A stretch of DNA of 64,000 bases, from the NCBI GenBank assembly GCA_027307165.1, contig DAHUXM010000018.1:124001-188000 (forward strand), written 5' to 3'. The position numbers and the translations under genes are program-made. The stretch comes from Gemmatimonadota bacterium. Lineage in GTDB: Bacteria > Gemmatimonadota > Gemmatimonadetes > Gemmatimonadales > Gemmatimonadaceae. Positions 43,384 through 52,400 of the stretch are shown one piece after another. Every line of letters starts with the position of its first letter. Position 1 is the first letter of the stretch. The notes beneath the pieces are model-generated. The model saw only the letters and a list, made by a program, of their open reading frames with translations. It was not told the origin of the DNA and made no database searches.

Positions 43384-44777
43384 ATAACTGTGACGTTCTG
43401 ATAATTGGCGGCGGCCCTGGTGGCTACGTCGCCGCAATCCGCGCCGGTCAACTCGGTCTCAACACCGTCTGCGTCGAGATGGACAAGACGCTCGGTGGCA
43501 CCTGCGTCAACGTGGGATGCATTCCGTCCAAGGCGCTGCTCACATCGACCGAGCATCTGGAGTTCGCGAAGCTTCACGCCGCGGAGCATGGTGTGAAGAT
43601 CGAAGGTGTAAGCGCGGACCTCGGCGTGATGATGAAGCGCAAGCTCGATGTCGTGGCGCAGAATACCAAGGGGATCGAGTTTCTGTTTCGAAAGAACAAG
43701 GTGACGTGGGCCAAGGGCCGCGGCACGCTGCGCGCGGGTAACGTCGTCGATGTGACTGCGAATGACGGAACTGTCACGCAGTATCAGGCGCGCGACGTGA
43801 TCATCGCGACCGGTTCGGTGCCGATCGAGCTGCCGTTCTTCAAGTTCGACGAGGAGCGCGTGCTGTCGAATATCGGCGCGCTTGCGATCCCCGAGGTACC
43901 GAAGCACCTGATCGTGATCGGCGGCGGTGTGATCGGGCTCGAGCTGGGGTCGGTCTGGCGGAGGCTCGGTGCGAAGGTGACGGTCGTTGAGTTGGCGGCG
44001 ACGATTCTGCCCGGTATGGACGAGGACGTCGTGAAGGAGGCTGACAAGATCTTCCGCAAGCAAGGGCTGGAGCTTCGTCCCGCGACGCGCGTCACGGGCG
44101 GACGGCGCGACGGCAACAAGGTCTTCGTCGACATCGAAAAGGATGGCGCGAAAGAGACGCTGGAAGGCGATTACGTGCTCGTTGCAGTTGGACGCAAGCC
44201 CGTGCTGAGTGGAATCGACGCCGCCGGACTCGGACTCGCGCTCGGCAAGCGCGGCGAGATCGCGGTGGATGCGCAGATGCGGACCAATCTGCCGAACGTG
44301 TACGCGATCGGCGACGTGGTCGGTGGAAAGTTGCTCGCGCACAAGGCGGAGGAAGAAGGCGTGATTGCGGTCGAAGTGATCGCGGGGCACGCGGTTCACA
44401 TGGATTACAAGTCGATGCCTGCGGTCGTGTACACGCATCCGGAGATCGCGTCATGCGGACTCGCCGAGCACGAGGTGAAGGCCAGCGGCCGTGCGTACAA
44501 GACGGGCAAGTTCCCGATGTCCGCGAACGGCAGGGCTCGGACGATGGCGGAGACACAGGGGTTCGTGAAGTTCGTCGCCGACGCTGAGACTGAAGAGATA
44601 CTTGGATGCCACATCGTTTCTGTGGACGCCGCGGATCTGCTGCAGGAAGTGGTGCTTGCGATGGAATTCCGCGGAACGAGCGACGACATCGGGATCACAG
44701 TGCATCCGCATCCGACGCTGTCCGAGTCCGTGAAGGAAGCTGCGCTCGGCGTTTCGGGCCGCTCGATTCACATCTAG
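43380..44777 (+). CDS. lpdA: dihydrolipoamide dehydrogenase (E3)
   Basis: 465 residues. FAD motif VLIIGGGPGGYVAAIRAGQLG, redox disulfide Cys42-Cys47 in GGTCVNVGCIPSKALL, NAD motif VIGGGVIGLELGSVWRRLG, FAD site VYAIGDVVGGKLLAHKAEEEG, and the C-terminal interface with the catalytic His-Glu in HPHPTLSESVKEAALG. Re-oxidises E2 lipoyl groups, giving NADH. A REP-like hairpin follows the stop. Confidence 0.96.
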   Translation: MNNCDVLIIGGGPGGYVAAIRAGQLGLNTVCVEMDKTLGGTCVNVGCIPSKALLTSTEHLEFAKLHAAEHGVKIEGVSADLGVMMKRKLDVVAQNTKGIEFLFRKNKVTWAKGRGTLRAGNVVDVTANDGTVTQYQARDVIIATGSVPIELPFFKFDEERVLSNIGALAIPEVPKHLIVIGGGVIGLELGSVWRRLGAKVTVVELAATILPGMDEDVVKEADKIFRKQGLELRPATRVTGGRRDGNKVFVDIEKDGAKETLEGDYVLVAVGRKPVLSGIDAAGLGLALGKRGEIAVDAQMRTNLPNVYAIGDVVGGKLLAHKAEEEGVIAVEVIAGHAVHMDYKSMPAVVYTHPEIASCGLAEHEVKASGRAYKTGKFPMSANGRARTMAETQGFVKFVADAETEEILGCHIVSVDAADLLQEVVLAMEFRGTSDDIGITVHPHPTLSESVKEAALGVSGRSIHI

Positions 44778-44803
44778 ATCGTCCGCCAAAGCGAATGGAA
44801 ATG

Positions 44804-44831
44804 CGTCGTTCCCGCGAAAGCGGGAATGACG
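44804..44831. repeat. single REP-like hairpin, copy 3
   Basis: CGTCGTTCCCGCGAAAGCGG followed by GAATGACG is one arm of the paired-palindrome family seen at 11086-11193 and 34484-34590, here without a partner. It lies 27 bp after the lpdA stop and could end that transcript, though no T-tract follows. Confidence 0.8.
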
Positions 44832-44919
44832 AGCGATGGCCCTGGCCCGGCGCGTGCTCACTGTGCGTATTCGCACATAGCGTGATTTAACGGCCCGCGC
44901 GGTCGGGCGTCAAAGGGAT

Positions 44920-46872
44920 GTGACTACCATCCCATCCTTCTGGCGAGCGCATGCGGCGCGACGGCTCATCGCAATAGGTGCCGTTGTTCCGTCGCTCCTG
45001 TTGGCGCAGCGGCCCGGTGCGAGCGTTCCTCGCGGAACGAACCAGGCATCCGGTACTGTGACGTCCGATATCCGGGAGCAGACCGCCGATCAACAGGTGA
45101 TGCAGGTGCTCAACCGCCTCGCCTTCGGCCCGCGACCGGGCGATGCGGCGATGGTACGATCGATCGGTGTAGACGCGTGGATCGATCAGCAGCTGCATCC
45201 GGAGCGCATCAACGATGACGCGATGGATCAGATGCTCGCGCGGTATCCGATGTTGCAGCAGGACCAGGCGTCGCTCGCAGCGCAGTATGCGGAGGCACAG
45301 CGGCAATTCCGTCTCGTCAAGCGCGATACGGCCGGCCGCAACGCACCACAGGACATCGACACGAATGCGTTGAAGGAGATCCGGAGGTCGCACGCGCAGC
45401 TGGTCGGCGAGATCGAATCGGCGCGCGTCGCTCGCGCGGTCGCGAGCAACAGACAGTTGCTCGAGGTGATGACTGATTTCTGGGAGAATCACTTCAACGT
45501 CTTCGTGGGAAAGAATGCGATAGAGCCGTACTATCTCGCGGATTACGACGGGACGATACGGCAGCACGCGCTCGGCAAATTCCGCGACCTGCTGGGAGCG
45601 GTAGCGCACTCGCCGGCGATGCTGCTCTATCTCGACAACGCGCAGAGCCGAGCCAATCCCGGGCAACCGACGCTTCGCGCGATTCGCGCGGCGCCGGGCG
45701 GCATGGTGCGCGTGCAGAACGGGGCGCTCGACATCGAAGCGATAATCCGTCGCAGGAATCTCGACCCGCAGCAGGCGCAACAGCTCCGCCAGCGCGCGGC
45801 TGTCGCGGCGAAGGCCGGTCTCAACGAGAATTACGGACGCGAGCTGATGGAGTTGCACACGCTCGGAGTCGATGGTGGATATACGCAGCAGGACGTGATC
45901 GAAGCGGCGCGCGCGCTCACAGGCTGGAGCGTTCGGCCGCCAGCACAGGGCGGAGGCTTCATCTTCCGTCCGGAATGGCACGACGCCGCGGAGAAGACAT
46001 TTCTCGGGCACAGGCTCGCGGCAGGTCGTGGGGAGCAGGATGGCGAGGACGTGCTGGACATTCTGGCGCGCAGTCCGTCGACCGCGCACTTCATCTCACG
46101 ACAGCTTGCACGCAGGCTGGTAAGCGATTCGCCGTCGACAGCTCTGGTCGAGCGGGCCGCGCAGACGTATCTCAGGACCGACGGCGACATACGCGAGGTC
46201 GTGAGAAGTATCGTCACTTCGCCGGAGTTCTTCTCGGAACGCGCATATCATTCCAAGGTGAAATCGCCGTTCGAGGTAGTGGTCAGCACCGCGCGCGCAC
46301 TGGGTGCGACTCCTGATTCGACTGTGCGGACGGCGCTCGCGGTGGCGTATCTGGGCGAGCCTGTATTTGGACATCGGGATCCGAACGGATGGCCGGAGAC
46401 GGGCGACGCCTGGATGAACACCGGTGCGATATTGAACCGGATCAACTTCGGGCTCGCAGTTGCGGCCAACAGATTGCCCGGCGCGAACATGCGCACGCTG
46501 CCCGGAATCGACTCGCTGATGAATGCGCCGCGCACGACGCAGGTGGACGCAGTCGTAGCGACCCTTCTCGAAGGTGCAGCATCACCGGATACTCGCAAGA
46601 TCCTGATGAGCGGGGAGCATCCGCTTGCCGTGAGTGCGGCCAGCGCTGCTCAGGGCGCAGAGAATGCATCTGTTGCCAGCAACGATGCGACGATGGATGA
46701 TGCATCGATGGCGAATACGCCAAGGGTAAAGGGCGGCGGAAAGCTGCCGGGAATGCCGGGACTGCAACGCGCGCTCGCGCGCAATCCGATAGCAGGTCCC
46801 GCTCCGCAGCTCAGCGGGCTGGCGCAGATGGTTGGATTTGCACTCGGGTCGCCGGAGTTTCAACGCAGGTAG
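44920..46872 (+). CDS. DUF1800 family secreted protein
   Basis: 650 residues from a GTG. Signal-like start (RLIAIGAVVPSLLLAQRP) and the same blocks as the other copy in the window: QVMQVLNRLAFGPRPGDAAMV, VMTDFWENHFNVFVGK, NENYGRELMELHTLGVDGG followed by YTQQDVIEAARALTGW, SPEFFSERAYHSKVKSPFEVVVSTARALG, and a C-terminus LAQMVGFALGSPEFQRR. A low-complexity insert (NASVASNDATMDDASMANTP) sits near residue 590. Activity unknown. Forms a pair with the DUF1501 gene 54 bp downstream, the usual arrangement. Confidence 0.92.
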   Translation: MTTIPSFWRAHAARRLIAIGAVVPSLLLAQRPGASVPRGTNQASGTVTSDIREQTADQQVMQVLNRLAFGPRPGDAAMVRSIGVDAWIDQQLHPERINDDAMDQMLARYPMLQQDQASLAAQYAEAQRQFRLVKRDTAGRNAPQDIDTNALKEIRRSHAQLVGEIESARVARAVASNRQLLEVMTDFWENHFNVFVGKNAIEPYYLADYDGTIRQHALGKFRDLLGAVAHSPAMLLYLDNAQSRANPGQPTLRAIRAAPGGMVRVQNGALDIEAIIRRRNLDPQQAQQLRQRAAVAAKAGLNENYGRELMELHTLGVDGGYTQQDVIEAARALTGWSVRPPAQGGGFIFRPEWHDAAEKTFLGHRLAAGRGEQDGEDVLDILARSPSTAHFISRQLARRLVSDSPSTALVERAAQTYLRTDGDIREVVRSIVTSPEFFSERAYHSKVKSPFEVVVSTARALGATPDSTVRTALAVAYLGEPVFGHRDPNGWPETGDAWMNTGAILNRINFGLAVAANRLPGANMRTLPGIDSLMNAPRTTQVDAVVATLLEGAASPDTRKILMSGEHPLAVSAASAAQGAENASVASNDATMDDASMANTPRVKGGGKLPGMPGLQRALARNPIAGPAPQLSGLAQMVGFALGSPEFQRR

Positions 46873-46926
46873 AGCACACACGCAGACGCGAAGGGTTGCG
46901 CGTCGCAAACTGGGGGACGAATCAGC

Positions 46927-48171
46927 ATGGATCGCAGAGTATTCGTGAAGTCGGGAGCGCTCGCGCTCGTTACGATGGGATTGAGTCCCAGCTTCCTGCG
47001 CGGAATGGCGTATGGCATGGAGCTGAAGAACGTCCCCCGGGGGAAGACGCTCGTATGTCTCTTTCAGCGTGGCGCGGCTGACGGATTGAACGTCGTGGTG
47101 CCGCATGGCGAGCAGGCGTACTACGACATGCGGCCGACGATCGCAGTTGCGCGGCCGGGTCAGGCCGCGGGCGCGATCGATCTCGACGGATTCTTCGGAC
47201 TGCATCCGTCGCTCGCGCCGCTCAAGCCGCTCTGGGATCAGAAGCTGCTTGCGCCGATCCACGCGGTAGGAAGTCCGAGCACGTCGCGCTCGCACTTCGA
47301 CGCTCAGGACTTCATGGAAACGGGAACTCCGGACGTGAAGGGGACTCCGGACGGATGGCTCAATCGTCTTCTCGCGGTGGAGGGAACCTGCCAGCAGTGT
47401 CAGGCCGAGCCGTTCCGTGCGGTTGCGATGACGGCGCAGACGCCTCGCATACTCGAGGGACCCGCCGAGACGATTGCGATGAGCTCGCTGGGGGAGTTTT
47501 CGGTTCGTGCGACGGGCAGCGAGGCGGAGCGGCTCGAGGCGCTTTACCGCACGGGGAGCGCGGATCTCGTGCACGGAACCGGGCAGGAGATGTTCGATGC
47601 AGTCAAGCTACTGAAGAACGCCAATCCTCAGCAGTACGCGGCACGGAACAGCGCCGTCTATCCGAAAACACAGTTCGGTCAGCGGCTCATGCAGATTGCG
47701 CAGCTCATCAAGTCGAACGTAGGTTTGGAGGTTGCGTTCGCCGACGTTGGTGGATGGGACACACATGTGAATCAAGGGAACGGTACCGGACAGCTTGCGG
47801 GACGACTGGACGATTTTGCGAAATCGCTTGCAGCGTTCACGCAGGACATGGGCGATCAGATGAACGACGTGCTCGTGCTGACGATGTCGGAGTTCGGACG
47901 TACGGCGCGGGAGAACGGCAACCGCGGTACCGACCACGGCCACGCGACGGCGTTCTTCGCCCTCGGCGGCGGAGTGAAAGGCGGCAAGGTCTATGGCAAG
48001 TGGCCTGGTCTTGCGCCGGAGCAATTGAATGAAGGGCGCGATCTCAAGCTGACTACGGACTTTCGCACGGTGTTCAGCGAGGTAGCCGTGAAGCATCTTG
48101 GAGCATCGCGAGTAGAGAAGATATTTCCCGGATACACGGGCGGGCCGCAAGAGTGGCTCGGGCTCGTGTGA
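46927..48171 (+). CDS. DUF1501 family Tat-exported protein
   Basis: 414 residues. MDRRVFVKSGALALVTMGL has the twin-arginine pattern RRxFxK, so it is probably folded in the cytoplasm and exported. DUF1501 blocks are KTLVCLFQRGAADGLNVVVPHGEQAYY, AVGSPSTSRSHFDAQDFMETG, FADVGGWDTHVNQGN, and LVLTMSEFGRTARENGNRGTDHGHATAFFALGGGVKGGKVYGKWPGL. The last is related to the alkaline phosphatase/sulfatase core. Substrate unknown. Followed by a strong terminator at 48197. Confidence 0.93.
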   Translation: MDRRVFVKSGALALVTMGLSPSFLRGMAYGMELKNVPRGKTLVCLFQRGAADGLNVVVPHGEQAYYDMRPTIAVARPGQAAGAIDLDGFFGLHPSLAPLKPLWDQKLLAPIHAVGSPSTSRSHFDAQDFMETGTPDVKGTPDGWLNRLLAVEGTCQQCQAEPFRAVAMTAQTPRILEGPAETIAMSSLGEFSVRATGSEAERLEALYRTGSADLVHGTGQEMFDAVKLLKNANPQQYAARNSAVYPKTQFGQRLMQIAQLIKSNVGLEVAFADVGGWDTHVNQGNGTGQLAGRLDDFAKSLAAFTQDMGDQMNDVLVLTMSEFGRTARENGNRGTDHGHATAFFALGGGVKGGKVYGKWPGLAPEQLNEGRDLKLTTDFRTVFSEVAVKHLGASRVEKIFPGYTGGPQEWLGLV

Positions 48172-48196
48172 GCGGAGAGATGAGACGAGAAAAGAT

Positions 48197-48235
48197 GCGT
48201 CCGGCTGGGAAGACCAGCCGGACGCTTTTGTTTTT
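48197..48235 (+). terminator. strong intrinsic terminator
   Basis: GCGTCCGGCTGG and CCAGCCGGACGC form a perfect 12-bp stem with a 5-base loop, followed by TTTTGTTTTT. It starts 25 bp after the DUF1501 stop and ends the DUF1800-DUF1501 transcript. Confidence 0.93.
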
Positions 48236-48280
48236 GTGCGCGCGGTCTTCAGGTACGACCAAGGCTCTCGCGGAGATCGA

Positions 48281-49162
48281 TCAGCGCCTGCGGGGTGCTT
48301 CGATCCAGTTGCTCGGGTTGGCGCGGATGTAACGGCGTATGTTGGCGAGGGCACGATCGTCACGGATGATGCGTTCGTAATAGTTGCGTTGCCAGAGCCG
48401 GTTGGAGAAGCGCGACCAGCCGTGATCGGCCACGGCGTGGCGATAGCGGGCGGTGGTGAGGGATTTGATGTGTTGTACGACGTCGGGCAACGCGATTTCG
48501 CGATGCGGCGTATCCGTAGGGGCAGGCCCCCGCGCCTGCCGGCGTGACGAAACCGACGAAACACCATCCCGTCGCCGTGTCGCGCCGTCACCCGTCCAAC
48601 ACCAACGCACGCACGATGCGCAACATCGATCCAACGCATCGCGATCCGACGATTGCAAAACGGCACGTCGTGGTGTTTTGGGCGGATCGGTGCATCCGGG
48701 GTGCCGTGGGCAGGCACGGGGGCCTGCCCCTACGGTTTCGTCATCACGCGATGCGTCGTACCCCATGGTGGGCGTCGTCGGGCGTGGTTCGTCATCACGC
48801 GATGCGTCGTACCCCATGGTGGGCGTCGTCGCGCGTGGTTCGTCATTACGCGACGCGTCGTACCCCATCGTTAACGTCGTCGCGGGCACCCGACGCAAAA
48901 CGACGATCGCGTGAATGTGATCGGGCATTACCTGAAATACGTCGATGTGGACGCGGGGATGCCATGAATCCAGGTCGGCGATGACGGAATGCACCATCGC
49001 TCCGGCGTCGCTGAGGAGCATTCTGCCACGCGCGATGCGACCGAAACGCGGGGCGCGATTCTGTGCTACGATAGTTACGAAATACGCGCCTGCCTGCGAA
49101 TAGTCGTAACCTCTCAATCGAATTGAATGGCGGCCAACGGCACTGCGTCGGGATGGGCTCAC
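48281..49162 (-). CDS. REP-associated tyrosine transposase (RAYT, IS200/Y1-like)
   Basis: 293 residues from a GTG. N-terminal Y1 domain: SIRLRGYDYSQAGAYFVTIVAQ, then HIDVFQVMPDHIHAIVVL with the HxH metal site. The C-terminus SRFSNRLWQRNYYERIIRD and IRRYIRANPSNW carries the catalytic-tyrosine region. Between them (about residues 92-205) is an insert not seen in normal RAYTs, which are about 150-220 residues: a 17-residue repeat (xxTMGYDASRDDEPRPT) three times, coded by a 51-bp DNA repeat, and a palindrome pair. RAYTs mobilise REP/REPIN palindromes; the frame stays open through the insert. Whether it is active is unknown. Confidence 0.85.
   Translation of the reverse strand: MSPSRRSAVGRHSIRLRGYDYSQAGAYFVTIVAQNRAPRFGRIARGRMLLSDAGAMVHSVIADLDSWHPRVHIDVFQVMPDHIHAIVVLRRVPATTLTMGYDASRNDEPRATTPTMGYDASRDDEPRPTTPTMGYDASRDDETVGAGPRACPRHPGCTDPPKTPRRAVLQSSDRDALDRCCASCVRWCWTGDGATRRRDGVSSVSSRRQARGPAPTDTPHREIALPDVVQHIKSLTTARYRHAVADHGWSRFSNRLWQRNYYERIIRDDRALANIRRYIRANPSNWIEAPRRR
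48517..48737. repeat. inverted pair of GGCAGG palindromes inside the RAYT gene
   Basis: 48521-48540 (GGCAGGC/GCCTGCC) and 48708-48729 (GGGCAGGC/GCCTGCCC) are hairpins in opposite orientation about 165 bp apart. Each carries the same outer tag, GTAGGGGCAGGC on the left and GCCTGCCCCTAC on the right, and a TGACGAAACC/GGTTTCGTCA element beside it. This is the REPIN layout, located within the transposase frame. Confidence 0.75.
48739..48891. repeat. 51-bp tandem repeat, three units, inside the RAYT gene
   Basis: Units begin at 48739, 48790 and 48841 with CGTCATCACGCGATGCGTCG (third unit slightly diverged). The first two differ at a single base. The 51-bp length keeps the reading frame and gives three 17-residue repeats. 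Recent expansion is likely. Confidence 0.9.
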
Positions 49163-49434
49163 TTGCCGAAAGTGTCACCGGCGTGACCACAAGCGACGCA
49201 TCCATGATGTGCGAGCGTGATCACATCACGGCAATGACCACCCAGTGAAGCACGCAACGTCATTGCGCCCACGGCACGGTTCAACATCCCACAACGCTTA
49301 ACCAACTCTTAATACTCGCGTCATCACCGCGTAACCTGGAGGTCGTACGTTCGCTTGCGTAGCCATCGGCAGCAAGCAAGGCCACTGCGTTGCTCAGCGT
49401 CCGGCGCACGTGCAATCCTTTTCGGCGAGGTACG

Positions 49435-52400
49435 ATGTCTCGACCGTTGTTTTGGGCGCTGGCGCTGGTACTCGGGGTCACACGATCGTCAGCAGCACAA
49501 ACGTCACCGCAACTCGGCCGCGATGTGCTGCGTGGTCATATCAGCGTCGATAGCGGCAAGCCGGTCGCCGGTGCAACGGTGACGGTCACCATGGCGCCTG
49601 ACCGATCGTATCGTCAGACGCAAACGGATTCGAACGGATACTACGAGATCGTGTTCGCGCAGGGGACGGGCGACTACCTCGTGCACGCTATTGCGCCGGG
49701 GATGGATGCCGCGCGCAAGCGTGTGACGCGGACCGGGCGTGATTCGGTATTCGTCGTCGATCTGCATCTCAACCGCACCGGCGCGCAGCAGTTGGCGACG
49801 GTAAACGTGCGCACCCGGAAGCCAAAGCTGTACGGCGGTGCGGACTTTGCCGCCGCGCCCGGACCTGGAAGCATCGAGCACAACGTATACGACGGAGTGA
49901 CTGGTGCGATAGCACCCGATCTAGAAGGCAATCTGGCTGCGATGCTTACAACAGTCCCTGGAACGGTGATGATACCCGGTGGTACCTCGGCCGCTGGACT
50001 TGATCCCGGCCAGAACGCGGCCACGCTAAATGGACTCGGCTTCACCGGCGCCGAACTTCCACGCAGTGCGGTTGCACGCAGACGAATCGCGACATCGACG
50101 TACGAGCCTGAGCGCGGATGGTTCGGCGGAGCGCAGGAGCAGATCGAGCTGTACAACGATGTCGTGTCGGCGGTTCGCAGTGCGCACCTTACAATTGACG
50201 CTCCCGCGTTTCAGGACGCTGATCCCACCTCGCGTGCACTTGGCCAACCCTTCACGCGCACCATAGCGAACATCGGCGGTGCGGACCGGACACATTTGGA
50301 CAAGGTCGCATACAACTATGGCCTGACAGCATCGCGGCAGGTTGATCAGCCGGTGTCACTATTCACAGCACCAGGGCGCATTCTCGCCCAATCGGGGCTC
50401 TCGCAGGATTCAGTCATGCGGCTCGAGACCGCTTTATCATCGCTCGGTCTGACTACATCCGGGAATCGCAATACTAGAACACGTACCTCGGATCGCGTCA
50501 CTTTCATTGGGCAGGTCGGAAATGCGCCCAGCAATTGGGCCACGTTCGAGGATGCGAGTACTACGTGGACAGTCCTTGGCTACGGCTCCATCGATCGTCA
50601 GAATATTGGGAATCTCACCCCTACTGCCACTGCAAGCGCAAGCAGTATGGTACGCAACCGCGATCTCGCGTTGCAGGGACATCTCGTGACCCACGTTCGT
50701 GACAATATGCTTGCGGAGGGCACGACGGGGATATCGTTAAGCCATCACCAGATAGTTCCAGCTGCACACATTCCGACCGCGACGCTAACGCTCGTATCCA
50801 CGATGTCGGCCGACACGAGCGCGACTAGCGTTGTTCCAATTACGTTCGGCGGCGCGGCTGCGCAACCAACGATAGATCGCTGGACATGGGAGACCTCGGC
50901 CGACGTCAAGTCGTATCCGGCAAACCATCCGACGCACAGACTCAAGCTGTCAGCGGACGCGCGAGTGGACGGAAATCGGCTGCGTCAGTCGCCATCACTC
51001 GGCACCTTTACATTTCAGTCGATCGACGATCTGACTGCCAATCGTCCCTCATCATTCACACGCCTTCTGAACACCCAAGATCAATCGGGGCGTGTATCCA
51101 ACGCGTTCGTTGCGCTGAGCGATTGGTGGCGCGTTGGCGAATCGCTTGAGTTCCTGTACGGGCTTCGCCTCGAGGGGACTCGTTTTCTGACAACACCCGG
51201 CGAGAACGACACGGTGCAATCCGCGTTTGGGATTCGGACGGACCATGCGCCGAATGGATACGGCCTGAGCCCGAGAATCGGCTTCGCTTGGAATCATCGA
51301 GCCGATACCTATCAACGCAGTCTTCTGGGGCCGCTCGGTCAATTCCCCGGGTTTGCGAGCGGCACACTACGCGGCGGCTTCGGCGAGTTCCGGAGCTTCA
51401 TGGCGCCAGAGCTGATCTCAGCAACAAGCGCCCAGACCGGATTGCCGAACGGAGAGTCGATGCTGGCCTGCGTAGGAAGCGCCACGCCGAACCCGACCTG
51501 GTCCTCATACATCGCCGAATCAAATACCCCTCCGACGAGTTGCGCGAATGGCGCACCACCTACGTTCGCTTCGACCGGGGCGAGTGTCGCGCTGTTCGAT
51601 CCGACGTATCGCACGCCGCGCAGCTGGCGCGGGAACCTGAGTTACACGTCGAGTGCGTGGCACCTGAATTACGTGCTGGATGGATTCTATGCTCTGAACG
51701 CGGACCAGCCAGGGCGCGTCGATCTCAATTTCAATAACGCGTCCCTGTTCGTTACCGACGAAGGCCGACCCGTATTCGTCGCACCGGAAAGCATCGTACC
51801 TAGGAGTGGCGCCGTCGCGTCGGCCGATGCACGGCGCACGACGACCTTCGCACACGTCTTCGACAATGTTTCGACAAACCGCTCCATCAATCAGCGTGTG
51901 ACGCTTACCTTGTCACCGGACCTGAGTAACATGGGATCATGGTTCACGTCGGTGAACTACAGCCTTGCGAGTACGCGCGAACGGACAACGGGGTTCGACG
52001 GTGCGACGTTCGGCTCACCTGCGGTTAGAGAATGGGGGCGCAGCAGTCTGGACGCGAGACATCAGATCATGCTGCAGGGTGGGCTGGACGCTCACCGCAT
52101 GACCCTCACCATGTTCGGCAGAATCCAGTCAGGATTGCCGTTCACGCCGCTCGTAAGTGGCGACGTCAACGGTGATGGCCTCAGCAACGATCGCGCGTTT
52201 ATCTATGACCCAGCCTCTACACCAGATGCGACGCTGGCAAACGGGATGCGTACGTTGCTGCGCGAGGCGCAACCCGCGACACGTGACTGTCTCGAGCGGC
52301 AATTCGGCCGAGCCGCCGGACGCAACAGCTGCGAGGGACCGTGGACCGCAATACTGGATGCGCAGCTCATGTATCAGGGGAAGTTGCCGTTCGCGAGATA

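Noticed and set aside
48739-48891. CRISPR-like array
   Set aside because: Contiguous 51-bp units in frame with a coding region, without spacers.
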